Positions 21,972 to 30,398 of a DNA stretch of 64,000 bases are shown here, one piece after another. The position numbers were made by a program, and so were the translations under genes. The DNA lies in NCBI RefSeq assembly GCF_018596315.1, contig NZ_JAHEAG010000025.1, forward strand, positions 1 through 64,000, read 5' to 3'. This DNA is from Bradyrhizobium sp. SRL28 (GTDB taxonomy: Bacteria; Pseudomonadota; Alphaproteobacteria; Rhizobiales; Xanthobacteraceae). A model generated the notes under the pieces. That model did not search any database. It was not told the origin of the DNA and worked only from the letters and a program-made list of their open reading frames with translations. The first letter of the stretch is position 1; each line of letters opens with the position of its first letter.

Positions 21972-22489
21972 AGGGGAACCAGGTTCAATTGAGTGACGAT
22001 GTCATCCACGATTCGCTCGACCGGCGCATCGATCGATACAATGATCGGCCGCTCGTTGGTTCCCGGCCGCTCCAGTGTCTTGAACTGGCTGGCGAGCAGG
22101 CCCGGCGGCATGAAGTGCCCCTGCCGGGCGGCAAGCCGGGCGGCGATCAGATCCTGCGTTCCGTCGAGAAAGACGATGCGGACATCGTCGCGGCCGTGCA
22201 CGAGAACGTCGCGATAGGCGCGCTTCAGCGCCGAGCAGGCGATGACAGCGCGCTCGCCGGCGGCCGAAAGGCGGTCGATCTCGTCGGCAATCGCCTGCAG
22301 CCACGGCCATCGGTCCTCGTCCGTCAGCGGATGGCCGGCGCTCATCTTCGCGACATTGCTTGCCGGGTGAAACCTGTCACCATCCTCGTAGCGCCAGCCT
22401 AATCGTCCCGCGAGATGATCGGCGATGGTGCTCTTGCCAGAGCCGGAAACGCCCATCACCACCAGCGCACAAGGAGTCTTACTGCCCAC
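21968..22489 (-). CDS. gntK: Gluconokinase
   Basis: A 173-residue P-loop kinase that phosphorylates gluconate to 6-phosphogluconate. It shows GVSGSGKST, the substrate region RYEDGDRFHPASNVAKM, ACSALKRAYRD and LAARQGHFMP. The start is a GTG at 22489 (or the preceding TTG) after GGAG; no ATG exists before the P-loop strand except one only a few residues from it. It overlaps the end of pgl and feeds the same 6-phosphogluconate pool as the neighbours. Confidence 0.92.
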   Translation of the reverse strand: MGSKTPCALVVMGVSGSGKSTIADHLAGRLGWRYEDGDRFHPASNVAKMSAGHPLTDEDRWPWLQAIADEIDRLSAAGERAVIACSALKRAYRDVLVHGRDDVRIVFLDGTQDLIAARLAARQGHFMPPGLLASQFKTLERPGTNERPIIVSIDAPVERIVDDIVTQLNLVPL

Positions 22490-23234
22490 CAAAATTCTCC
22501 GGAATCGCGGCCCGGTCCACCAGCCAGACCGTCTCGCCGGTGGATCGCGCGCGGTTGGCGGGCAGGTTCTCGCCTGCGAAGAGGCGCGTCAAGATCGCGC
22601 GCTTGTCGCGGCCAGAAATCTCGAACAGCATTTCGTGGCAGGAGGTAAGCGCCGGCAGCGTGAGGGTAACCCGCGGGACGAACGGCTCGACATTCGCTTT
22701 GGGTACGCCGACGACCCAGCGCGAAGTTTCGCCAAGCGCGGGATCGTCCGGAAACAGCGATGCGGTATGGCCATCGGGACCGATACCCATCAGCACGAGA
22801 TCGAACAGGGGGCGGGCTTCATCGAGTGTGTCTGCGCCATAAAACGACTGCAGTTCCTGTTCGTAAAGCGCGGCGCCCCGGTCGGGATCGGCAGGGTCGG
22901 CGGTCGCGGTCGGAATTGGATGGATGTTGGCCGCCGGAGCAAACCGGTCCAGAAAGAGCGAGCGCGCCATGCCCATGTTGTTGAGCGGGTCATCAGCCGG
23001 CACGAAGCGTTCGTCGCCGATGAACCAGTGCACGCGCTGCCACGGGATCCGGCTTCGATACGCGTCGGTCGCAAGCAATTGATAGAGCTGCTTGGGGCTC
23101 GATCCGCCGGTCAGGCAGATCGCCACGCGGCCGCTGTTGGCGGCTGTTATGGCCAGCAAATGTTCGGCGGCGGTCGCCGCCATTGCCGCCCGATCGGCGA
23201 CCGTGATCACGTGGCGGTTGTCGTTCGCGGCCAT
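22479..23234 (-). CDS. pgl: 6-phosphogluconolactonase
   Basis: A 251-residue lactonase converting 6-phosphogluconolactone to 6-phosphogluconate. It carries LTGGSSPKQLYQLL, the VHWFIGDERFVPADDPLNN signature and GIGPDGHTASLFPD typical of DevB-type enzymes. It is three bases after zwf and overlaps gntK, so the order zwf-pgl-gntK follows the pathway. Confidence 0.94.
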   Translation of the reverse strand: MAANDNRHVITVADRAAMAATAAEHLLAITAANSGRVAICLTGGSSPKQLYQLLATDAYRSRIPWQRVHWFIGDERFVPADDPLNNMGMARSLFLDRFAPAANIHPIPTATADPADPDRGAALYEQELQSFYGADTLDEARPLFDLVLMGIGPDGHTASLFPDDPALGETSRWVVGVPKANVEPFVPRVTLTLPALTSCHEMLFEISGRDKRAILTRLFAGENLPANRARSTGETVWLVDRAAIPENFGGQ

Positions 23235-23237
23235 TGT

Positions 23238-24749
23238 TCACCCGAGCTTTCGCCAGCTTCGGCCGTCGCGTTCAAGCAAATCGTTGGCTTCCTCCGGTCC
23301 TTCGCTGCCTGGTTCGTAAACCTTCAACCCCTTGCCGCCTGCCTTCTTCCAGGCATCGAGGAATGGCTGCACCGCCCGCCAGCCGGCCTCGACGCTGTCG
23401 GCGCGTTGAAACAGGATGTTGTCGCCGATCATGCAGTCATAGATCAGCGTTTCGTAGCCAGTGGAAGGTTCGGCCTTGAAGTAATCCTTGTAACGGAACT
23501 TCATCTCGACGCCATCGATGTTGATGTTCGGCCCCGGCACTTTGGTGTTGAACTGCAGCGCGATGCCTTCGGTCGGCTCGGTCGAGATGATGAGGTAGTT
23601 CTGCGACAACCGGTCCACCGGCGTGTCGCGGAACATAGCGAACGGCGCCTGCTTGAACTTGATGGCGATTTCGGTGCGCTTGACGCCGAGCGCCTTACCA
23701 GTGCGCAAGTAAAAGGGCACGCCGGCCCAGCGCCAGTTGTCGATGGTCAGCTTCAGCGCGGCATAGGTCTCGGTGGTGCTGCCGGGCGCGACGTCGGGGG
23801 TCTTGCGATAGTCGTCGATTTCGGCATCGCCAATCTTGCCGCCGCGATATTGGCCGCGCACGGAATTTTGCAGCGCCTCTTGTTCGCTCTGGGTCTGGAT
23901 CGCAGAAAGCACTTCGGCCTTTTCGGAACGCACCGAATGGGCGTCGAATTTCACCGGTGGCTCCATGGTGACCAGCGACAGCAACTGGAACAGATGGTTC
24001 GGCACCATGTCGCGCAACGCGCCGGTCGCGTCGTAAAAGCTGCCGCGATGCCCGACGCCGAGTTTTTCATCGACGGTGATCTGGATGTGGTCGATATGGT
24101 TACGGTTCCAGATCGGCTCGAACATGCCATTGGCGAAGCGCAATACCAGGATGTTCTGCACCGTCTCCTTGCCGAGGTAATGATCGATCCGATAGATCTG
24201 GTGCTCTTCAACCAGTTTGAGCAATTCGCTGTTGAGCGCTTTTGCCGAAGCGAGGTCGGTGCCGAACGGCTTTTCCACCACCAGCCGCCGCCATGCGCCA
24301 TTCTCCGCCAGCATGCCGGTGCGGCCGAGTTCACGGCTGATCGGCAGGAACGCGTTGGGCGGCGTCGCCAGATAGAACAGGCGGTTGCCGCCGGTGTCTC
24401 GCGTGGCTTCGAGTTCGTCGAGCTGTTTGCTCATGGCGTCGAACGATTCAGGCTCCCTCGGATCGGCCTCGACGCAGGTCACGCATGCCAGGAGGCGCTG
24501 GGCGATTGCATCGTCCACCGGCCGGGTCGCGAACTGGCGCAATCCTTTCATCAGGCTGTCGCGCAGTTTGTCGCTCGTCGTGCCCTTGCGGGCGACGCCG
24601 ACCAGGCAGAACCTGTCCGGCAACAGATCGCTGGCGGCGAGGTTATAGAGGGCAGGCACGACCAGCCGATGCGCGAGGTCGCCAGTCACGCCGAATATGA
24701 CGAAGGAGCAGGGATCGGGTTTCTTCTGCGCTATCTGACCGACCGCCAT
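23238..24749 (-). CDS. zwf: Glucose-6-phosphate 1-dehydrogenase
   Basis: A 503-residue NAD(P)-dependent enzyme making 6-phosphogluconolactone. It shows the nucleotide-binding segment FGVTGDLAHRLVVPALYN, the active-site signature RIDHYLGKETVQN and the conserved FYLRTGKAL. Length is normal for the family. It lies six bases after gnd and three before pgl in one operon. Confidence 0.96.
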   Translation of the reverse strand: MAVGQIAQKKPDPCSFVIFGVTGDLAHRLVVPALYNLAASDLLPDRFCLVGVARKGTTSDKLRDSLMKGLRQFATRPVDDAIAQRLLACVTCVEADPREPESFDAMSKQLDELEATRDTGGNRLFYLATPPNAFLPISRELGRTGMLAENGAWRRLVVEKPFGTDLASAKALNSELLKLVEEHQIYRIDHYLGKETVQNILVLRFANGMFEPIWNRNHIDHIQITVDEKLGVGHRGSFYDATGALRDMVPNHLFQLLSLVTMEPPVKFDAHSVRSEKAEVLSAIQTQSEQEALQNSVRGQYRGGKIGDAEIDDYRKTPDVAPGSTTETYAALKLTIDNWRWAGVPFYLRTGKALGVKRTEIAIKFKQAPFAMFRDTPVDRLSQNYLIISTEPTEGIALQFNTKVPGPNINIDGVEMKFRYKDYFKAEPSTGYETLIYDCMIGDNILFQRADSVEAGWRAVQPFLDAWKKAGGKGLKVYEPGSEGPEEANDLLERDGRSWRKLG

Positions 24750-24755
24750 GACTGC

Positions 24756-25751
24756 TCAGGCCTTCGTATCAGGTTTCTTCGGCGGCTCCTTGTGGCCGCC
24801 AAAACCTGCCCGCATCGCAGACAGGATCTTTTCCGCAAAAGTGTGATCCTTGCGGGAGCGGAAGCGCGCATAGAGCGCCGCCGTCAGCACTTCCGCCGGC
24901 ACGGCCTCGTCAATCGCGGCATTCACGGTCCAGCGGCCTTCGCCGGAATCTTCCACAAAGCCGGAGTAACTATCGAGCGTCTGGTTTTCCGCGAGCGCGG
25001 ACGCGGTGAGATCGAGCAGCCAGGACGGGATTACGCTGCCGCGCCGCCACACCTCGGCGATATCGGCGATGTTCATGTCGAAGCGATGCTCCGGCGGCAG
25101 CGCTTCAATATTGGCGTTCTTCAGAATGTCAAAGCCCTCGGCATAGGCCTGCATCAGGCCGTATTCGATGCCGTTATGGATCATCTTGACGAAGTGTCCG
25201 GCGCCGGACGGGCCGGCGTGGATGTAGCCCTGCTCGATGCGCGGATCGCGACCCTCGCGCCCCGGCGTGCGCGGGATGTCGCCAATGCCCGGCGCCAGCG
25301 TCTTGAAGATCGGATCGAGCCGGTCCACCACCGCCTTGTCGCCGCCGATCATCATGCAATAGCCGCGCTCGATGCCCCAGACACCGCCGCTGGTGCCGAC
25401 ATCGAGATAATGCAGGCCCTTTGTCTTGAGCGCCGCGCCGCGGCGAACGTCGTCCTGCCAGAACGTGTTGCCGCCATCGATGATGACGTCGCCTGGCTGC
25501 ATCAGCTTTGCCAATGCCTCGATGGTCGCCTCGGTGATCTTGCCTGCCGGCAGCATCACCCAGGCGGTGCGCGGCTTTTCGAGTTTCGCCACGAAATCTT
25601 CCAGCGTGCCGGCGCCGGTTGCGCCTTCGCCGGCGAGGCTGGCGACCGCCTTCGCATCCTTGTCATAGACCACAGCGGTGTGGCCGTTCTTCATCAGCCG
25701 GCGGACGATATTGCCGCCCATCCGGCCGAGGCCGATCATGCCGAGTTGCAT
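24756..25751 (-). CDS. gnd: 6-phosphogluconate dehydrogenase, decarboxylating (short YqeC-like type)
   Basis: A 331-residue enzyme giving ribulose 5-phosphate. The N-terminus MQLGMIGLGRMGGNIVRRL is the Rossmann motif. GTSGGVWG and KMIHNGIEYGLMQAYAEGF are the substrate and catalytic regions. It is much shorter than the 470-residue E. coli type and fits the short bacterial type, often NAD-preferring; cofactor choice is inference. It starts 12 bases after the tal-pgi stop. Confidence 0.94.
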   Translation of the reverse strand: MQLGMIGLGRMGGNIVRRLMKNGHTAVVYDKDAKAVASLAGEGATGAGTLEDFVAKLEKPRTAWVMLPAGKITEATIEALAKLMQPGDVIIDGGNTFWQDDVRRGAALKTKGLHYLDVGTSGGVWGIERGYCMMIGGDKAVVDRLDPIFKTLAPGIGDIPRTPGREGRDPRIEQGYIHAGPSGAGHFVKMIHNGIEYGLMQAYAEGFDILKNANIEALPPEHRFDMNIADIAEVWRRGSVIPSWLLDLTASALAENQTLDSYSGFVEDSGEGRWTVNAAIDEAVPAEVLTAALYARFRSRKDHTFAEKILSAMRAGFGGHKEPPKKPDTKA

Positions 25752-25763
25752 ATCCTGACTTCC

Positions 25764-28610
25764 CTAGCTGAGCGCTTCCGCAATCGCGGCATCGAGTGCA
25801 GACAATCCAGATCCGAGGTCGCCCTTGAGATGGACGCGTAGCGCACGCCTTCCACGTTCGGTGAGCACGTCGAAATCGCCGCGCGCCTGCGCCGCCTTGA
25901 TGATGCCGAAGCTCGCCTTCTGGCCCGGCACCGGCAAATCCTCGGCGTCGTCAGCCGTGATCTGCAGGAACACGCCGCTGTCGGGGCCACCTTTGTAGGC
26001 TTGCCCGGTGGAGTGCAGGAAGCGCGGGCCGAATTCGGCGCAGGTCGCAACGTGACGCGTGTCGCGCACCGCGAGCCGCATCTTCTGCAGCGAGCCGATC
26101 GTGCCGGGGTCTCGCGCGATATAGGCGAGCAGGGCGACATAGTCGCCGCTGTCTGAGCGCGAAAGATGCGCCTTGATCCAGGAGCCGAGCGTGCCGTTGG
26201 CGCCGGCCTTGCGCAGCTCGGTCGCGTTATGCGCGTCGGTATAGAGATCGGCCTCATCGGTCGAAATGACAGGCTGCTCCGCAGGCAACGCGCCGGTCTT
26301 CTCGAACGCAGCCGTCAGTTCGCGGGTCTTGATCTTGGCCGCCTCCACGTCGGGCTGGTTGAACGGATTGATGCCGAGGATCGCGCCCGCCACGGCGGTC
26401 GCCATCTCGAACCGGAAAAATTCCTGGCCGATATGGTCGATCGACTTCATGACGATGCGAGCCACGGGATGTCCGGCCGCCTCCAGCGCCTTGAGCCGGT
26501 CATCATGCGAGGCGTCGTCTTCGCCTTCGGTGCGGATATCGATGAAGAAGCGATCGTTGCCGTAAAGCGAGAGGTCGCCGAGCGGCTCGCCGTCGATCGG
26601 GATCAGGCCCTTGCCGTCCTTGCCGGTGGATTCGGCAATCAGTTGTTCAGCCCAGGCGCCGAAATCGGCGACCTTCTCCGACGAGGTAATCGTCATCTTG
26701 TCGCGGCCTTCGAGACCCGCGATTCCCATCGCCAGCCCGAGCTGCACGCCGGGATTTTCATGCGGCGGCACGTCGGCGCCGCAGGAGCGCACCATCGCGA
26801 GCGCATGGGTGATCAGGCTGCGAACGTCGATACCGGCGGCCGCCGCCGGCACCAGCCCGAACGGCGACAACACCGAATAGCGTCCACCGATCGTGGGATC
26901 GCCGTGGAAGATGCGGGCAAAGCCCTGCTTGATCGCAACCTTCTCCAGCGACGAGCCGGGATCGGTGACGGCGATGAAGCGATGCCCGGCCTTGTCCTTG
27001 CCGATGGTCCTGGAAACGCGATCGAAGAAGTAATCCTTCATCACGTTCGGCTCGGTGGTGCCGCCCGATTTGCTGGAGACAATGAACAGCGTGTGGGCGA
27101 GATCGACCGTATCCTCCATCGCGCGCACCTGCGCGGGGTCGGTGGAATCGAGCACATGCAGCTTCGGGAAACCGGATTTCCTGGCGAAAGTTTCCGCAAG
27201 CACTTCCGGCCCGAGGCTCGATCCGCCCATGCCGAGCACGACGGCATCGCTGAAATTCTGCCCCTTCACGCGACGGGCAAAATCCTCGTAATCGGCGACG
27301 TCGGCGGCCGCAGGGCTGTTCAGCCAGCCCAGCCATTTGTTCTCGTCGTCATCGGTCCAGACCGATTTGTCCTTCTGCCAGAGACGGCGGATTGTAGCGG
27401 ACGCACGCCAGTCCTCGGTGCTTTTCTCCACGGCCTTCCTGATGCCATCACCGAGCGCAAGCTGCTGCCGGTCGATGCCGCCACTGAGCGAAGCCGCGCG
27501 CTTCTGCGCGACCGCGCCATAGAGCTTGTCGGCAGCATCCGCAAACAGCTTGACGCCGTCCCTGACCAGTTCTTCTGTGATGGCGTCGAGCGAAATGCCT
27601 GACTGTTCGAGCTCTTCCAGCACGCGCCGTGCGTCCTCGATATTCTCCTCGAGACTGTCGCGGGGCTTGCCATGGTCGCGGAATGCGTCGAGCGTTGCCG
27701 GCGGCACGGTGTTGACGGTGTTGGCGCCGATCAATTCCTCGACATACAGCACATCGCTGTAGTCCTTGTTCTTGGTGCCGGTGGATGCCCACAGCAAACG
27801 CTGCGGCTTTGCGCCCTTGGCGGCAAGCTTCTCCCAGCGGGGGCCTGCGAACAGCCGCTTGTAATCCTGATAGGCAAGCTTGGCGTTGGCGATCGCGACC
27901 TTGCCTTTGAGCGCGCTCAGCCGCTCCTTCTCGCTGGGGTCATTGGCTTTTGCGATCTTGTCGTCGAGCTGCTTGTCGACCGCGGTATCGATACGGCTGA
28001 CGAAGAAAGACGCGACGCTGGCGACAGGCGCGGGATCGCCGCCGTTGGCGACGTATTTTTCAAGGCCCGCGATATAGGCCTCCGCTACCTCGCGATAGAC
28101 GTCTTGCGAGAACAGCAGCGTGATGTTGATGCTGATGCCTTCGCCGATCAGATGTTCGATCGCCGGCAGCCCTTCCGGCGTGGCCGGCACCTTCACCATC
28201 AAATTCTGCCGCTTGACGTCCTTCCAGAGCCGTTCGGCTTCCGCAATGGTTCCCTTGGTATCCATTGCCAGATAGGGCGAGACCTCGAGGCTGACGAAAC
28301 CGTCGGTGCCGTTCAAGTGGTCGTAAACCGGGCGCAGCACATCGGCGGCGTTCTGGATGTCCTCGATGGCGAGCGCCTCGAACAGGTCGGCGACGGGGCG
28401 GTCGCCCGCCTTCAAGGCGTGACCGATCGCGCCGTCATACTCGTCCGAGCTGCCGATCGCCTTTTCGAAGATCGAGGGGTTCGACGTCACGCCCTTGACG
28501 CCGTCGGTGTCGATCAGCGCCTTGAGGTCGCCCTTGGCGACGAAGCCGCGGGCGAGGAAGTCCAGCCAGATTGCCTGGCCATGGTTTTCGAGTGCTTTGA
28601 CGGGATTCAT
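25764..28610 (-). CDS. Bifunctional transaldolase/glucose-6-phosphate isomerase
   Basis: A 948-residue fusion of two sugar-phosphate enzymes. Residues 1-365 are transaldolase, with GVTSNPSIFEKAI and the Schiff-base lysine Lys140 in NLMVKVPATPEG. Residues about 385-948 are a phosphoglucose isomerase, with GMGGSSLGPEVL and the sugar-phosphate site SSKSGGTTEPN. The frame is open upstream to 28946, but MNPVKALENHGQAIWLD at 28610 is the usual start. It heads the operon tal/pgi-gnd-zwf-pgl-gntK-HAD, so the block interconverts glucose-6-P, fructose-6-P and pentose phosphates. Confidence 0.95.
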   Translation of the reverse strand: MNPVKALENHGQAIWLDFLARGFVAKGDLKALIDTDGVKGVTSNPSIFEKAIGSSDEYDGAIGHALKAGDRPVADLFEALAIEDIQNAADVLRPVYDHLNGTDGFVSLEVSPYLAMDTKGTIAEAERLWKDVKRQNLMVKVPATPEGLPAIEHLIGEGISINITLLFSQDVYREVAEAYIAGLEKYVANGGDPAPVASVASFFVSRIDTAVDKQLDDKIAKANDPSEKERLSALKGKVAIANAKLAYQDYKRLFAGPRWEKLAAKGAKPQRLLWASTGTKNKDYSDVLYVEELIGANTVNTVPPATLDAFRDHGKPRDSLEENIEDARRVLEELEQSGISLDAITEELVRDGVKLFADAADKLYGAVAQKRAASLSGGIDRQQLALGDGIRKAVEKSTEDWRASATIRRLWQKDKSVWTDDDENKWLGWLNSPAAADVADYEDFARRVKGQNFSDAVVLGMGGSSLGPEVLAETFARKSGFPKLHVLDSTDPAQVRAMEDTVDLAHTLFIVSSKSGGTTEPNVMKDYFFDRVSRTIGKDKAGHRFIAVTDPGSSLEKVAIKQGFARIFHGDPTIGGRYSVLSPFGLVPAAAAGIDVRSLITHALAMVRSCGADVPPHENPGVQLGLAMGIAGLEGRDKMTITSSEKVADFGAWAEQLIAESTGKDGKGLIPIDGEPLGDLSLYGNDRFFIDIRTEGEDDASHDDRLKALEAAGHPVARIVMKSIDHIGQEFFRFEMATAVAGAILGINPFNQPDVEAAKIKTRELTAAFEKTGALPAEQPVISTDEADLYTDAHNATELRKAGANGTLGSWIKAHLSRSDSGDYVALLAYIARDPGTIGSLQKMRLAVRDTRHVATCAEFGPRFLHSTGQAYKGGPDSGVFLQITADDAEDLPVPGQKASFGIIKAAQARGDFDVLTERGRRALRVHLKGDLGSGLSALDAAIAEALS

Positions 28611-28781
28611 GGTGCCTGTTCTGTTCGGTCGGTTTTTTGGGTTTCCGGCAGCTTTCGGGGGCAGGGCCGGAAAGTCAACATTTGGTTGGGTGTGCCGCCG
28701 GATGGAATGGGGCGGTCCGGGACGATAACGCCATTGACACTGGTTCGATCCCGAAAATGGCTGGTCTTGCCGGCCTCGATA

Positions 28782-28796
28782 CGACCGGATCGGTCG
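28782..28796. promoter_or_regulatory. Dyad CGACCG-GAT-CGGTCG upstream of a small secreted gene
   Basis: A perfect six-base inverted repeat with a three-base centre lies in the divergent space between tal-pgi (start 28610) and the small secreted protein (start 28858). A TTGACA hexamer is at 28734-28739. It is operator-like, but no regulator is identified. Nothing else was recognised in the 247-base gap. Confidence 0.3.
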
Positions 28797-28857
28797 AACC
28801 GGATTCCTGGATTGTGACACCAACGGCCACAAGCACGAAGTCGTGAAGGAGGCCGTC

Positions 28858-29121
28858 ATGATCAGTTGTTTTTCGTCCCCTGCCAGCCTCGCGCTCTTGT
28901 GTGGCCTGATCGCGCTTGGCCCGGCCACGACGGAAGCGGCCGGCATCGGCGTCCATTTGAGGGGTCATGCGCAAAACATTCCGCCGGCGGTTGCAGGGGG
29001 ACACAGCCCGCATGTCGGCGTGGGAGCGGGCGCGCAGGCGCCATCGCGACTGAATCCGAACACGCGAAGTATTCAGCCGGGTAGAGCGGGCGAAACTACG
29101 GCGACCAAATCACCCAAATGA
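28858..29121 (+). CDS. Small secreted hypothetical protein
   Basis: An 87-residue protein starting MISCFSSPASLALLCG with a hydrophobic signal peptide ending near TTEAAG. The mature part is rich in Gly, His, Pro and Ala, with no recognised domain. The ATG at 28858 has an ideal AAGGAGG five bases upstream, which decides against the earlier in-frame GTG at 28843. Function is unknown. It stands alone between tal-pgi and a decaying DsrE locus. Confidence 0.65.
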   Translation: MISCFSSPASLALLCGLIALGPATTEAAGIGVHLRGHAQNIPPAVAGGHSPHVGVGAGAQAPSRLNPNTRSIQPGRAGETTATKSPK

Positions 29122-29174
29122 GCGATCGACGTGAAATGTTCGCGTCAATCGGCAAGATCTGAAAGCGTAAGACC

Positions 29175-29621
29175 TCAGGGCCGCAGGTAAACATAGCCCT
29201 GCTATTGCAGCTCGGCGAGCCGCACCACACCGCCCCGTTCGGCGACAATAAAGCCCGGCAGCAAATCCTTCAGCGTGATATTCTGCGACTTCATGGTGTT
29301 GCCGCAGAAGGCGAGTTCGAGACCGGCTTTGGAGAATTGACCGACGCTTCGAAAGATCGGGGTTCGCGGACGCCGAATGAAACGCCCGCAACGCCTGGCC
29401 ATGAACTAACAGCGCGATCGTGATACTGTCAGGACCGCTGACACCGTCGAGATAGTTCTGGATGTTGCCTAGCGCGAAGCTCACCTTGTCGAGGTCGTTG
29501 AGGTGATAAACCACTTTCAATTTTGTCGAAGCTGCTGCCTCGGTTGCCGCGCTGGCGCAGGAGGCGGCAGAGGCTGCGCCGAACGCCGAAATCGCGCCCG
29601 CAGGATATTGCGTCGATGCAT
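29175..29621 (-). pseudogene. DsrE-family secreted protein, broken by two frameshifts and a stop
   Basis: The reading begins at ATG 29621 (after GGAGAG) as MHRRNILRA, then shifts frame near 29595 into AISAFGAASAASCASAATEAAA, a signal-peptide-like stretch. It continues with TKLKVVYHLNDLDKVSFAL and the DsrE core, shifts again near 29346 at SANPDLSK, and resumes as VGQFSKAGLELAFCGNTMK. A TAG at 29202-29204 interrupts it before the terminal QGYVYLRP. Intact relatives are about 150 residues with a possible Cys in AFCGN. The coherent protein sense across frames shows a recent pseudogene. Confidence 0.8.
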
Positions 29622-29644
29622 GTAATCTCTCCGACCAAAGTGGT

Positions 29645-29688
29645 TTAGGTCACAGACCTAAGTAGTGAGGCATACCAACCTATGTAGT
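29645..29688 (-). promoter_or_regulatory. Operator-like repeats upstream of the DsrE pseudogene
   Basis: Reading the minus strand, two direct copies of ACTAC(A/T)TAGGT lie at 29688-29678 and 29666-29656, exactly 22 bases (two helical turns) apart. The second runs into a perfect seven-base dyad TTAGGTC-ACA-GACCTAA (29645-29661). The arrangement looks like binding sites for a dimeric activator just before a promoter. The regulator is unknown. Confidence 0.5.
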
Positions 29689-29693
29689 ATGGC

Positions 29694-29897
29694 TCACTTG
29701 TGCCGGAGTGCCGCAAGCTCCTTGCGACCCGTCACCAACCCGGAGCGCTCGTGCAGATCGGTGCGATCAACGCGGAAAATCTTGTCGTCGGCGCCGGCGA
29801 CCAAATCGTTACTGGCTTTGTCGAAGCCCTCCTGGGCCTGACAGGCATGGACTCCGACGACGGAGGCAGCAGCGGCGACGATCCAGACGCATTTCGT
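29694..29897 (-). pseudogene. Remnant of a small secreted protein with a lost start codon
   Basis: The minus strand carries an open reading of 67 residues, KCVWIVAAAASVVGVHAC then EGFDKASNDLVAGADDK and ending ELAALRHK. It has a signal-peptide or lipobox-like N-terminus. The codon where ATG would be expected is ACG (29897-29895), there is no ribosome site, and a stop lies in frame just upstream. It sits directly upstream of the DsrE pseudogene in the same direction. No family was recognised. Confidence 0.45.
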
Positions 29898-30252
29898 GGC
29901 AGACTCGGATTAAACGCGCGGCATATTACTTTAGTTGCAGTTGGCGCCGGGTGCGTTCAACGCTCAGTCCGCGAAATGAACGCGTGTTCATCTTGGCCTT
30001 TTTTTGCGACTAGCCGGCCGTCCGAAGGTCACAAAAGGCGCCGTTATTGCACGTGCGTGCCGTTCAGAAGCCTGGATTTTCCAGCTTCGCTGCCGGGATC
30101 GCCTGGCCAGCGCCGATTCGAGCCGCACGACCGCTTAGATTCCTTAAAAAACCCCTTACATGATGCTCAGTACTAACCCGGTGAAAATGTTGCAGCACGG
30201 CTACAACGCGAGCGAAATGGCACCGTATCTTTACGAGGAGGAGGCCCTTAGC
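29898..30252. other. Gene-poor stretch upstream of prkA
   Basis: No convincing protein gene is seen. The stretch contains a perfect dyad TGAAC-GCGT-GTTCA at 29977-29990 and a lower-GC region around 29990-30200, likely holding the prkA promoter. A plus-strand open frame of 158 codons crossing the area has no protein-like composition and was not accepted. Confidence 0.4.
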
Positions 30253-30309
30253 ATGACTATTGCATTGCATTGTGAAGTCGCTCGCGTGTCCAATCAACCC
30301 ATGTGCTGA
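30253..30309 (+). CDS. Possible 18-residue leader peptide before prkA
   Basis: A short frame MTIALHCEVARVSNQPMC follows an unusually strong GAGGAGGAGG ribosome site, eight bases upstream. Its stop overlaps an ATG (TGATG) that opens the prkA frame early. It could be a translated leader, or the strong site could be chance. The same frame is open from an ATG at 30160. No family is recognised. Confidence 0.3.
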   Translation: MTIALHCEVARVSNQPMC

Positions 30310-30398
30310 TGGTGATTCGCGAACGAAGCTGTGACGTTCCGACACTGGAACCCGAGTGGAGCGTCCGGCATTTACAGGTGACCATGGAGAGACGGATC

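Noticed and set aside
22425..25841. A 1138-codon open frame on the plus strand opposite gntK-pgl-zwf-gnd
   Set aside because: It spans four well-identified minus-strand genes and their junctions, with no protein-like motifs. It is an artefact of GC-rich third positions.
29700..30176. A 158-codon plus-strand frame in the gene-poor patch
   Set aside because: It overlaps the better-supported minus-strand secreted remnant, has no ribosome site and no protein-like composition in its second half.
30303..30398. N-terminal extension of PrkA from GTG 30303 or ATG 30309
   Set aside because: The added residues do not resemble PrkA proteins, and the start at 30399 has a ribosome site and matches the usual length.
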